A stretch of 57,860 nt of DNA from DTU078 sp002397345. Its GTDB lineage: Bacteria > Bacillota > Clostridia > Oscillospirales > CAG-272. The stretch covers positions 1 to 57,860 of the forward strand of contig CALLYE010000139.1 of assembly GCA_937875545.1 (NCBI GenBank). The letters are read 5' to 3'. Position 1 is the first letter of the stretch, and every line of letters begins with the position of its first letter. Below the pieces are notes generated by a model. The model was not told the DNA's origin and ran no database searches. It saw nothing but the letters and a program-made list of their open reading frames with translations. The position numbers and the translations under genes were made by a program. Shown in pieces: positions 17,254 through 24,994 of this stretch.

Positions 17254-19209
17254 TTATCCGTCACTGCGGGGGTCCGGTGGTCTTACCATCCCCAGCGCAT
17301 TCCTCGCAACTTTTGCGTCCCCGTTATTTTTTATACTTAACGCGCGGATGGCGTTGAATATCGCTATAACCGTGACGCCTACGTCGGCGAATACCGCCGC
17401 CCACATTGTTGCGTAACCCAGCGCACCCAGCAGCAGGACGACAGCCTTGACCGAGAGGGCGAAGAAGATGTTTTGTCTGACAATGCGCAGCGTTTTCCGC
17501 GCGATTTTAATTGCGACCGCGAGCTTCGACGGCTCGTCGGTCATTATTACCACATCCGCCGCTTCGATAGCGGCGTCGGAACCCAGCCCGCCCATCGCGA
17601 CGCCGATGTCGGCGAGCGCCAGCACAGGCGCGTCGTTTATGCCGTCGCCGACAAATACCAGCTTGCCGCCGGACGGCTGGTTTGCCAGCAGCTCCTCCAC
17701 GCGGGACATTTTATCTGCGGGTAAAAGCTCGGCGTAAACTTCGTCTATACCCAGTTCGGCTGCAATGCGCTCGCCGATAGGCTTCGCGTCGCCGGTCAGC
17801 ATGACAGTCTTTTCCACGCCTGCATTACGCAGATTTACGATGGCGTCCGCGGCGTCGTCTTTATTTTCGTCGGCGATGATGATATAGCCGCGGTACACAC
17901 CGTCGGCAGCGATATGTACGACTGTGCCCAGTCCGGCATCTGTTTCATCGAATTTAACGCCGATTTTTTTCATCAGCTTGCCGTTTCCGGCGGCGACTTT
18001 TTTTTCGTCGCCGCGCTTGTCAACAAGCGAAGCGATGACGCCGTGACCGGCGATCTCCTCCGCGCCGATAACGCGCGAAGTGTCAATCATGTTATGCGTA
18101 AACGCGTCATACGCGCGCGCCAATGAAAGGGAGATGGGGTGGTTTGAATAGCTTTCGGTGTATGCGGCAAGCTCCAGCAGTTCACCCTCGGATATACCCG
18201 ACGGTACAGCCTTCACCACCTCGAACACGCCTTTGGTCAGCGTGCCTGTCTTGTCGAACACGGCGGTTCGGGTGGCGGCAAGCGCCTCGAGATAGTTGCT
18301 GCCTTTGACCAATATACCGCTGCGCGACGCGCCGCCGATACCGCCGAAAAAGCTGAGCGGGACAGATATAACCAGCGCGCAGGGGCAGGAGATTACAAGA
18401 AACACCAGCGCTCTATACAGCCAATCGCCGAATTTTGCGCCCGGTACAACAAGCGGAGGAATTACCGCAAGCAATATCGCGAAGGCGACGACCGCGGGCG
18501 TGTAATAACGCGCGAATTTTGTGATGAAGTTTTCGGAAACGGATTTTTTTGTGCTTGCGTTTTCGACGAGATCGAGGATTTTACTCACTGTCGACTCGCC
18601 GAACTCTTTTGTCACGCGCGCCGTGAGCATCCCGCTCACGTTAATGCAGCCGCTGAGGATAGCGTCGCCCGGAACGGCTTCTCTGGGCGTCGATTCTCCT
18701 GTCAGCGCCGACATGTCGATAAACGAGTGTCCGTCTGTGATCTCCGCGTCGAGCGGTATGCGCTCGCCGGGCTTGATCACGATAATGTCGCTAATTTGCA
18801 CCTCATCCGGATCAACGCGTTTAAGCGTATCGCCCTGCTGTAAATTAGCGAAATCGGGGCGTATGTCCATAAGTTTGGCAATCGATTTACGGGATTTGTT
18901 GACGGCATAACTTTGGAACAGCTCACCGATTTGATAAAAGAGCATAACGGCAACACCCTCGGAATATTGACCGATAGCAATCGCGCCGACAGAGGCGATG
19001 CTCATGAGAAAGTTTTCGTCAAACGGGCGTCCGCAAAACAGGTTACGCACCGCGTCGTACAGGATGTTATAACCGATTATGATAAACGCTGCCAAAAACA
19101 GCGTCAGGGGGAGCGCGCCGCCGCGCGATTTTACTATGACCGCGGCGATATATGTCCCTCCGCCGATGATAATCTGGATCAGGCGTTTTTGATTTTTATT
19201 TAATTTCAT
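17254..19209 (-). CDS. Heavy-metal translocating P1B-type ATPase (Zn/Cd/Pb-type, without N-terminal HMA domain)
   Basis: A 651-residue inner-membrane metal efflux pump. Motifs: TGES (170-173) in the actuator domain, 'LVISCPCALVISVP' with the CPC metal site (275-277), DKTGT with the phosphorylated Asp319, 'SNHPIS' of the nucleotide-binding domain, and 'VFVGDGINDAPVLALADIGVAMG'-type hinge (here split as GDGINDAP). The TM8 segment 'DVGVTVIAIFNAIRAL' carries the aspartate typical of P1B-2 pumps, favouring Zn2+, Cd2+ or Pb2+ over Cu+. The usual N-terminal HMA domain is absent and is encoded instead by the small gene just upstream, 51 nt away, suggesting a single operon. No clear ribosome site precedes the ATG. 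Control is probably by the divergent ArsR/CadC-like repressor. Confidence 0.93.
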   Translation of the reverse strand: MKLNKNQKRLIQIIIGGGTYIAAVIVKSRGGALPLTLFLAAFIIIGYNILYDAVRNLFCGRPFDENFLMSIASVGAIAIGQYSEGVAVMLFYQIGELFQSYAVNKSRKSIAKLMDIRPDFANLQQGDTLKRVDPDEVQISDIIVIKPGERIPLDAEITDGHSFIDMSALTGESTPREAVPGDAILSGCINVSGMLTARVTKEFGESTVSKILDLVENASTKKSVSENFITKFARYYTPAVVAFAILLAVIPPLVVPGAKFGDWLYRALVFLVISCPCALVISVPLSFFGGIGGASRSGILVKGSNYLEALAATRTAVFDKTGTLTKGVFEVVKAVPSGISEGELLELAAYTESYSNHPISLSLARAYDAFTHNMIDTSRVIGAEEIAGHGVIASLVDKRGDEKKVAAGNGKLMKKIGVKFDETDAGLGTVVHIAADGVYRGYIIIADENKDDAADAIVNLRNAGVEKTVMLTGDAKPIGERIAAELGIDEVYAELLPADKMSRVEELLANQPSGGKLVFVGDGINDAPVLALADIGVAMGGLGSDAAIEAADVVIMTDEPSKLAVAIKIARKTLRIVRQNIFFALSVKAVVLLLGALGYATMWAAVFADVGVTVIAIFNAIRALSIKNNGDAKVARNALGMVRPPDPRSDG

Positions 19210-19260
19210 ACAATATATAAGTAAAATATAAGTAAATTTACCGGCGGCGGAACGTCGTTT

Positions 19261-19470
19261 TTATACTATTTCCAAATTGGACTTTTTAACGACTGTCTGT
19301 ATGGATTTGTTTATAGTGTCGAATTTAGCGTCATCGCCCTCAACGGTCAGTTTGGAAGCAACGAAATTTACAATTGCCGATGTGACGCCGTCCAGCTTTT
19401 TCACCGTACCCTCGAGCTTTGCGGCGCAGTTCGCGCAGTCCAGACCCTCAAGCTTGTAAATCTTTTTCAT
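19261..19470 (-). CDS. HMA-domain heavy-metal binding protein (metallochaperone)
   Basis: A 69-residue protein that is essentially one heavy-metal-associated domain: 'YKLEGLDCANCAAKLEGTV' with the CxxC metal site at Cys12/Cys15, then a beta-alpha-beta-beta-alpha pattern. The chosen start (19470) has AAAGGATTACAACAT in front; a longer in-frame extension upstream would read through the promoter and operator and is rejected. It is the first gene of the efflux unit and likely hands metal to the ATPase that follows. A Zn/Cd role fits the ATPase class. Confidence 0.88.
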   Translation of the reverse strand: MKKIYKLEGLDCANCAAKLEGTVKKLDGVTSAIVNFVASKLTVEGDDAKFDTINKSIQTVVKKSNLEIV

Positions 19471-19512
19471 ATGTTGTAATCCTTTCGTATTATTATATGT
19501 GTTTTTGAAAAA

Positions 19513-19574
19513 ATGGTTGAACAGTCTCTCAACCATCTGACTATATTATAGTTGAGCAACCGTTCAACTGTCAA
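19513..19574 (-). promoter_or_regulatory. Consensus sigma-A promoter with two ArsR/CadC-type operator dyads
   Basis: Minus strand: TTGACA (19569-19574), 18-bp spacer, TATAAT (19545-19550). The spacer holds a dyad (19550-19555 AGTTGA with 19564-19569 TCAACT). A second dyad, ATGGTTGA/TCAACCAT (19513-19520 with 19529-19536), sits at the expected transcription start. A metal-released repressor bound here would block polymerase directly. The divergent regulator gene starts 148 bp away, so the same sites may autoregulate it. Confidence 0.8.
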
Positions 19575-19721
19575 GAGTTTTTATGAATTTTCATATTAAA
19601 CATTTTATGAACGGAATTGTTGCCGCAAACGCTTTACACCCGTGCGATTTTGTGTTAAACTAAACAAAATGTACTGTACAGGGCGGGAGTTATATCCGCC
19701 TTTGTAAAGGGGTGATATTAA

Positions 19722-20090
19722 ATGAGAAAAAGCGAGCCTGTTTATGAATGTGAGGTCATACACATCGATGTGGTGAACGCGGTGAGGGCAAAAATGCCCG
19801 ACGAAAACGAGCTGTGCGATCTGTCGGACTTTTTTAAAATTCTCGGCGACAGCACGAGAGCCAAAATTATCTGGGCGCTTGATGAAAGCGAAATGTGTGT
19901 CTGCGACCTTGCCGCGCTGCTGGGCATGACGAAATCGGCAATCTCCCACCAGCTCGGACTCATGCGCCGCGAAAATCTTGTGAAGAACCGCAAAGAGGGC
20001 AGGGTAGTGTTTTATTCGCTCACCGACGATCATATCAAGCAGATATTTGAAACAGGACTGGAGCATATCAGGGAACCGGTTGACGATTAA
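19722..20090 (+). CDS. ArsR/SmtB-family metal-responsive repressor (CadC-like)
   Basis: A 122-residue winged-helix repressor. 'DLSDFFKILGDSTRAKIIWAL' and the recognition region 'CVCDLAALLGMTKSAISHQLGLMRRENLV' are typical of ArsR/SmtB; 'CVCDL' is the alpha-3 metal site of CadC/ArsR members, and the N-terminal 'YECEVIH' supplies a further Cys and His as in CadC. It is expected to leave DNA when Cd2+, Pb2+ or Zn2+ binds. It is divergent from the HMA and ATPase genes with tandem operators between them. The ATG has AAAGGGGTGATATTAA in front. Which metal is sensed cannot be told from sequence alone. Confidence 0.92.
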   Translation: MRKSEPVYECEVIHIDVVNAVRAKMPDENELCDLSDFFKILGDSTRAKIIWALDESEMCVCDLAALLGMTKSAISHQLGLMRRENLVKNRKEGRVVFYSLTDDHIKQIFETGLEHIREPVDD

Positions 20091-20143
20091 TAAAAACGCC
20101 GCGGGGACGGTCACTCGTCGGCAACGATAATAATAGTTAGTTA

Positions 20144-20290
20144 TTAAAAGCAGCCGCCCTTATGGGTGAGGGACCCATAAAGGCGGCGCAAATGCGCACA
20201 ATCAACAAGTATTAAAATGTATTACATAATAATTTATTTTGAAAAGTCTTTGCACAGCTTTCTTCAGAAAGCGCGTCTCTTTTAATTGGA
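20144..20290 (+). repeat. Left arm of a ~148-bp inverted repeat flanking the GH116 gene
   Basis: Bases 20144-20290 match the reverse complement of 22784-22932 at roughly nine positions in ten (estimated by eye). The arm contains a stem GCCGCCCTTATGGGT / ACCCATAAAGGCGGC (about 20152-20186) and a second small palindrome GCTTTCTTCAGAAAGC (about 20257-20272). It lies between the repressor gene and the GH116 start codon. The rest of 20091-20340 holds no gene. Confidence 0.9.
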
Positions 20291-20340
20291 CTTTATCTTC
20301 AATATGGAATTTAAATATTTATATTAATGAGGTAATCACT

Positions 20341-22725
20341 ATGAGCATACCGAGATCCTATACGGGACGAAAACTGGACAACATCAGCTTTCCCATGGGC
20401 GGTATCGGCGCGGGTACGGTCTGCCTGAACGGTACGGGCAATTTTGGCAGCGTGTCGCTGCGCCACCGACCGGAGATTTACAACGAACCCAACATGTTCG
20501 CGGCGGTTACGGCGCTTGGAGAGCAGCCGAAATCGCGCGTGGTTGAAGTGAAAGTGCCGGGGAGCAAGTATTTCACCAATACACGTGGCGCGGGACGAGG
20601 TCTGGAAGGAAAAAACTACGGTTTAACACGTTTTAAGGGCGGCACCTTCAGCGCGCGCTTCCCGTTCGCGGAACTGGCGCTGTCCGACGATAAATTCCCG
20701 CTGACCGCCAAGGTTACAGGCTGGAGCCCCTTTGTTCCCGGCGACGAGGACAGCTCCTCGCTGCCCGTCGCGGCGCTGGAGTATGAATTTATTAATAATA
20801 CCGGCCGGACGGCGGATTATGTATTCTATTACAGCGCCATGAATTTCATGCGCGTGAACAACGCGGCGCATGTCCTGCCGCTTGAGAACGGTTTTGCGCT
20901 TGTGCAGCCGGGCTGCGCTGAGCGCCCCGAGGAAGAGGGGTCTTTTATCGTCGCGGTTGACTGCCCGTGCAAGGTTGATACGGCGCTGTTCCGGGGCGGC
21001 TGGTTTGATCCGCTTACAATGCTGTGGAACCGTATCGAAAACGGCGAATACAACACCGCTCCTTACTCCGATCCGGAGCGGGGCGCAAGCCCCGGCGCGT
21101 CGCTGGCGGTGCCTTTTACGCTTGAACCGGGTGAAACGCGCAAAATTACCGTGCGCATGTGCTGGTATGTGCCAAATTCGCGCTTATCTGCGGGAGAGAG
21201 CGAGCCTTTGGAGGGCGAGCCGTTCTATCGTCCGTGGTATTCGGCGAAGTTTAATAATATTGAAGAACTTGCGGAATATTGGCGGAGCAATTACGATTAT
21301 CTGCGCGGCGAGAGCGCGGCGTTTGCCGACGCGCTGTTCGGCGGCACGCTGCCCGACGGGTTGATCGACGCGGTCGCGGCTAACCTGTGCATACTGAAAT
21401 CGCCGACAATTTTGCGCCAGCGTGACGGCAGATTGTGGGGCTGGGAGGGCTGCAGCGACGATTGGGGCAGTTGTCACGGCACCTGTACGCACGTATGGAA
21501 CTACGCGCAGGCGATACCGTATTTCTTTCCCCGGCTGGAACGCACGCTGCGCGAAACCGAGTACAACGAAGGAATGGATGCGGAGACCGGCCATGTCCAG
21601 TTCCGCATGGATTTACCCATACGCAAGACAAAACACAATTTTCACGCGGCGAGCGACGGTCAGCTCGGCGGCATTATAAAAACCTATCGCGACTGGCGAA
21701 TCTCGGGCGATACGGAATGGCTTAAAAAAATGTGGCAGGGCGTGAAAAAGAGCCTTGACTTCTGCATAAATCAATGGGACCCCGACCGCGAGGGCGTGAT
21801 ACGCCAACCCCACCACAATACATATGACATCGAGTTTTGGGGCCCGGACGGTATGATAACCGGCTTTTACCTCGGCGCGCTGAAAGCCGCCGCCGCCATG
21901 GCGGAAGCGGTGGGCGAACCGCGCGCGGAATACGACGAGCTGTTCCGCAGGGGCAAAGAATATCTGGACCAAAAGCTTTATAACGGCGAGTACTATTTTC
22001 AAGAGGTTAATAAAACCAACAAGCAATTCGTATTCGACCCGTCGCGTGAGCCTGCCGAGGCTGCGTCGCTGTTTGAGCGCGAAGGGCCGAAATATCAATA
22101 CAGCACCGGCTGCCTGTCGGACGTTGTGCTGGGTATATGGCTTGCCGAGCTGTCGGGACTGGATAATATCGCGGACGCGGGGCATGTGGAATCCACACTG
22201 CGCAGCATATACAAATATAACTTCAAGCCTGATCTGTCGGAGCACGCAAATCCGCAGCGTCCGGGATTTTTCATCGCGGATGAGGGCGGGCTGCTGCTCT
22301 GTACATGGCCAAACGGCGGCAAGCCCGCGCTGCCCTTCGTTTACAGCGACGAGGTTTGGACGGGGATCGAATATCAGGTCGCGTCGCACTTGATTTCGAA
22401 GGGTTATGTAAACGAGGGAATGCACATTGTCGAAACCTGCCGCGCGCGGTATGAGGGCGAGTTCCGCAATCCGTATGACGAATACGAGTGCGGTCACTGG
22501 TACGCGCGCGCCATGGCATCATACGCGTTATTGTGGGCGTATACCGGAGCGCGGTACGACGCGGTGGACGGCACAATGTACTACAGCCTGAAAAACGGGC
22601 GTGATTACGAAGTATTCATCGCCACCGCGACCGGCTGGGGCGTTTTGACGGTAACCGGCGGCACACCGTCAGTGAAGGTTATACGCGGGACAATCGATGT
22701 AAAACGTTATAAAGAATTAAATTAA
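20341..22725 (+). CDS. GH116 family glycosidase (beta-glucosidase/glucosylceramidase-like, DUF608)
   Basis: 794 residues from ATG at 20341, which follows ATGAGGTAATCACT; a longer in-frame start at 20239 would lie in the flanking repeat and lacks a ribosome site. The N-terminal 'FPMGGIGAGTVCLNGTG' is the GH116 signature, and the catalytic (alpha/alpha)6 barrel contains 'WGWEGCSDDWGSCHGTC' (about 363-380) and 'HHNTYDIEFWGPDGM' (about 490). By recollection of TxGH116 and GBA2, the Glu in WEG is a candidate nucleophile region and the Asp in NTYD the acid/base; this needs alignment. There is no signal peptide, so it is cytoplasmic. It stands alone between two inverted-repeat arms, unlike its neighbours in function. 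Confidence 0.9.
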   Translation: MSIPRSYTGRKLDNISFPMGGIGAGTVCLNGTGNFGSVSLRHRPEIYNEPNMFAAVTALGEQPKSRVVEVKVPGSKYFTNTRGAGRGLEGKNYGLTRFKGGTFSARFPFAELALSDDKFPLTAKVTGWSPFVPGDEDSSSLPVAALEYEFINNTGRTADYVFYYSAMNFMRVNNAAHVLPLENGFALVQPGCAERPEEEGSFIVAVDCPCKVDTALFRGGWFDPLTMLWNRIENGEYNTAPYSDPERGASPGASLAVPFTLEPGETRKITVRMCWYVPNSRLSAGESEPLEGEPFYRPWYSAKFNNIEELAEYWRSNYDYLRGESAAFADALFGGTLPDGLIDAVAANLCILKSPTILRQRDGRLWGWEGCSDDWGSCHGTCTHVWNYAQAIPYFFPRLERTLRETEYNEGMDAETGHVQFRMDLPIRKTKHNFHAASDGQLGGIIKTYRDWRISGDTEWLKKMWQGVKKSLDFCINQWDPDREGVIRQPHHNTYDIEFWGPDGMITGFYLGALKAAAAMAEAVGEPRAEYDELFRRGKEYLDQKLYNGEYYFQEVNKTNKQFVFDPSREPAEAASLFEREGPKYQYSTGCLSDVVLGIWLAELSGLDNIADAGHVESTLRSIYKYNFKPDLSEHANPQRPGFFIADEGGLLLCTWPNGGKPALPFVYSDEVWTGIEYQVASHLISKGYVNEGMHIVETCRARYEGEFRNPYDEYECGHWYARAMASYALLWAYTGARYDAVDGTMYYSLKNGRDYEVFIATATGWGVLTVTGGTPSVKVIRGTIDVKRYKELN

Positions 22726-22783
22726 AAACGGGGGGTACGGTCGCTTTTCAATTCTCAGTTATGTTGAGAATTCAGACTGAAAA

Positions 22784-22932
22784 TCCAATTAAAAGGGAAC
22801 GCGCTTTCTGAAGAAAGCTGTGCAAAGACTTTTCAAACAAAAATTATAATGTAATTCGTTCTGATACTTGTTGAATGTGCGCATTTGCGCCGCCTTTATG
22901 GGTCCCTTACCCATAAGGGCGGCTGCTTTTAA
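22784..22932 (-). repeat. Right arm of the ~148-bp inverted repeat flanking the GH116 gene
   Basis: Inverted partner of 20144-20290. It includes the hairpin CCGCCTTTATGGGT / ACCCATAAGGGCGG (about 22889-22922), which may also terminate the GH116 transcript. No target-site duplication is visible just outside the arms. Confidence 0.9.
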
Positions 22933-22997
22933 AAGCTCCGCAAAAACTTTTTAATAAAAATATAAAGTATTGTAGTTAATACCAGTAATAGCCAATG

Positions 22998-23073
22998 TTT
23001 GCGGTTCCAAGGGGGACTTTCCCCCTTGGCGGGAGCTCGAGAGCAGCGCCCTCGATCGCGTCCCCCGTACTTT
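22998..23073 (+). repeat. Dispersed G/C-rich palindromic repeat, copy 1
   Basis: Starts TTTGCGGTTCCAAGGGGGAC and ends GTCCCCCGTACTTT, with an internal stem CCAAGGGGGA / TCCCCCTTGG. It is a direct-orientation near match to 36217-36290. With the GH116 right arm and the rex promoter it accounts for the 458-bp gene-free stretch 22726-23183. Confidence 0.75.
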
Positions 23074-23084
23074 GCCGGACTCGG

Positions 23085-23114
23085 TTGACAATACCGTCCG
23101 ATGTGTGATATAAT
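23085..23114 (+). promoter_or_regulatory. Sigma-A promoter of rex
   Basis: TTGACA (23085-23090), 18-bp spacer, TATAAT (23109-23114), about 70 nt before the rex start. Confidence 0.75.
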
Positions 23115-23183
23115 AGTAATATAAACATGTACAACCTCGACATCCGGCGCTCTGTATGGCACGGCTGTCAGAAAGGGATGAAG

Positions 23184-23852
23184 ATGAGCGGAAAGAACAT
23201 TCCCGTCAGCACGCTGCGGCGGCTGCCCGTATACCTGCATTACCTTAATTCAATAAAAGATAAAAGCGTAAATATTTCGGCGACGGCGATTGCCGAAGCG
23301 TTCGGCTGGGGCGACGTGCAGGTGCGCAAGGATCTCGGCGCGGTGAGCGGCAGGGGACGTCCAAAAACGGGCTATTCCGTCGCGGAACTTATTTCGCAGC
23401 TCCAAACTTCGCTCGGCTACGGTACAAAAACCAATACGATACTCGTCGGCGCGGGAAAACTGGGCAGAGCGCTGATGTCATACGGCGGTTTCGCAGAATA
23501 TGGCATCGACATTATCGCGGCGTTCGACTCCGACCCCGCGCTGCAGGGCACCCATACAGGGGGTAAGCCTATATTGTCCGACTGTGATATTGAAACCTTC
23601 TGCAATGACGAAAATATAAAGCTGGGGATTATCACCGTTCCGGCGGAATCAGCGCAGCCGATATGCGACCGCCTGACGTTCTGCGGCGTAAAAGCGATAT
23701 GGAATTTCGCGCCGACCATCCTGCGCGTGCCGGAGAATGTGGTGATCGAAAACGAAAACCTGGCGTCGTCGCTCGCGATTTTGTGTATGCGTATGCGCGG
23801 TGAAATTCCCGGCGCGGTCGCGTACAGCGGCACGTTTGGTTCGGGGTTATAA
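23184..23852 (+). CDS. rex: Redox-sensing transcriptional repressor Rex
   Basis: 222 residues from ATG at 23184, which has GAAAGGG six bases upstream; an earlier frame start at 23127 adds residues not seen in Rex. The N-terminal winged helix is 'STLRRLPVYLHYL' with 'ISATAIAEAFGWGDVQVRKDL', and the Rossmann NADH site is 'ILVGAGKLGRAL'; 'AFDSDP' and 'IITVPAESAQPICDRL' follow. Rex leaves DNA when the NADH/NAD+ ratio rises, and clostridial Rex controls alcohol and hydrogen production genes. It sits just upstream of a LysR regulator and adhE, which fits that role, although I do not see an obvious Rex palindrome next to adhE. Confidence 0.96.
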   Translation: MSGKNIPVSTLRRLPVYLHYLNSIKDKSVNISATAIAEAFGWGDVQVRKDLGAVSGRGRPKTGYSVAELISQLQTSLGYGTKTNTILVGAGKLGRALMSYGGFAEYGIDIIAAFDSDPALQGTHTGGKPILSDCDIETFCNDENIKLGIITVPAESAQPICDRLTFCGVKAIWNFAPTILRVPENVVIENENLASSLAILCMRMRGEIPGAVAYSGTFGSGL

Positions 23853-23933
23853 TTAAAGTATTATAACCGTATAATATATAACAAATCGCGGGGCTGTAAG
23901 CGGTTATTATTACAATTTGTACAACGTAAGGGC

Positions 23934-24878
23934 GTGGTTATAAGTTTGAATCTGATGCATATGAAATACGCGGTGGAGATTGCCGAAACCAACTCCATGA
24001 CAAAGGCGGCGGAGCGTCTTTACACCGCGCAGCCCAACCTCAGCCGCGCTATCCGCGAGCTTGAGAACGCGCTGGGCATCGTCATTTTCCGCCGTACGTC
24101 AAAGGGCATCTATCCAACCGCGCAGGGCGAAGAATTTCTCTCCCGCGCGCGCAAGATACTCGCGCAGGTCGACGAGGTGGAGGACATGTTCCGCGACGGC
24201 AAGCGGCACGAGAACCAGTTTTCGATCTCGGTTCCGCGCGCCGGCTATATAGCCCATGCTTTTACAGAATTTCTAAAAAAACTCGATCCCGCGGACAGCG
24301 CCGAGATATACTATCGCGAAACCAACGCGATGCGCGCGATAAGCAATATCTTGAACGCCGAATACCGGCTGGGTATACTGCGCTATCAGTCCGCGTACGA
24401 CCGCAATTTTAAAATAATGCTCGACGAAAAAGAGCTTACCTCAGAGCTGATCTGTGAATTTACAAACGTGGTTGTAATGAATAAACAAAATCCGCTGGCG
24501 CAGAAAGAAGAAATAACGCTTGACGACCTCGCGCCGTTTGTGGAGCTGTCCAACCCGGATACGTTCGTACCCGCAATGTCGCCCGTCTCCGCGCGGAAAA
24601 ACGAAATTGTCGGCAATACCTCCCGCCATATATACATTTTTGAGCGCGGCAGCCAGATGGAACTGCTTGGTGAACTGCCGGACACCTTCATGTGGGTGAG
24701 CCACATCCCGCCGAAAATGCTGGAGCTGCACGGACTTATAACCCGGAGCTGCGCGGAGAATACGCGCAAATACCGCGATGTGCTGATATATAAACGCGAT
24801 TATAAGCTGACGGAGTTGGACAAGCTGTTTATTGACGAGCTTACGACGGCAAAACGCAGTTTTCGCGTTAACTTGTAA
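23934..24878 (+). CDS. LysR-family transcriptional regulator
   Basis: About 314 residues. The winged helix is 'YAVEIAETNSMTKAAERLYTAQPNLSRAIRELENALGI' followed by 'FRRTSKGIYPTAQGEEFL', a standard LysR N-terminus, and a periplasmic-binding-like effector domain fills the rest. The exact start is uncertain: the GTG at 23934 is crowded by AAGGG, and a TTG or ATG a few codons later ('MHMKYAVEI') is possible. It lies between rex and adhE on the same strand, ends in a strong terminator, and so may act on adhE from its own unit. Effector unknown. Confidence 0.9.
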   Translation: MVISLNLMHMKYAVEIAETNSMTKAAERLYTAQPNLSRAIRELENALGIVIFRRTSKGIYPTAQGEEFLSRARKILAQVDEVEDMFRDGKRHENQFSISVPRAGYIAHAFTEFLKKLDPADSAEIYYRETNAMRAISNILNAEYRLGILRYQSAYDRNFKIMLDEKELTSELICEFTNVVVMNKQNPLAQKEEITLDDLAPFVELSNPDTFVPAMSPVSARKNEIVGNTSRHIYIFERGSQMELLGELPDTFMWVSHIPPKMLELHGLITRSCAENTRKYRDVLIYKRDYKLTELDKLFIDELTTAKRSFRVNL

Positions 24879-24884
24879 AACGAT

Positions 24885-24922
24885 AAAGGCATATCGATAA
24901 AGATATATCGATATGCCTTTTT
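24885..24922 (+). terminator. Terminator of the LysR gene
   Basis: AAAGGCATATCGAT (24885-24898) pairs perfectly with ATCGATATGCCTTT (24907-24920), followed by T residues to 24922. Confidence 0.85.
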
Positions 24923-24927
24923 AATAT

Positions 24928-24956
24928 TTCACAAACACCCCCATATATGATATGAT
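24928..24956 (+). promoter_or_regulatory. Probable sigma-A promoter of adhE
   Basis: TTCACA (24928-24933), 17-bp spacer, TATGAT (24951-24956), about 38 nt before the adhE start. It begins directly after the LysR terminator. Confidence 0.5.
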
Positions 24957-24994
24957 ATAAACGAAAGTAGAATTCTTAAACGGAGGGTGCAAAT

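Noticed and set aside
20144..22932. Insertion sequence carrying a transposase
   Set aside because: The only gene between the inverted arms is a GH116 glycosidase, and no target duplication is visible.
22726..23183. A small RNA or tRNA gene in the gap before rex
   Set aside because: The gap is explained by the right inverted arm, one dispersed repeat and the rex promoter; no cloverleaf or conserved RNA was seen.
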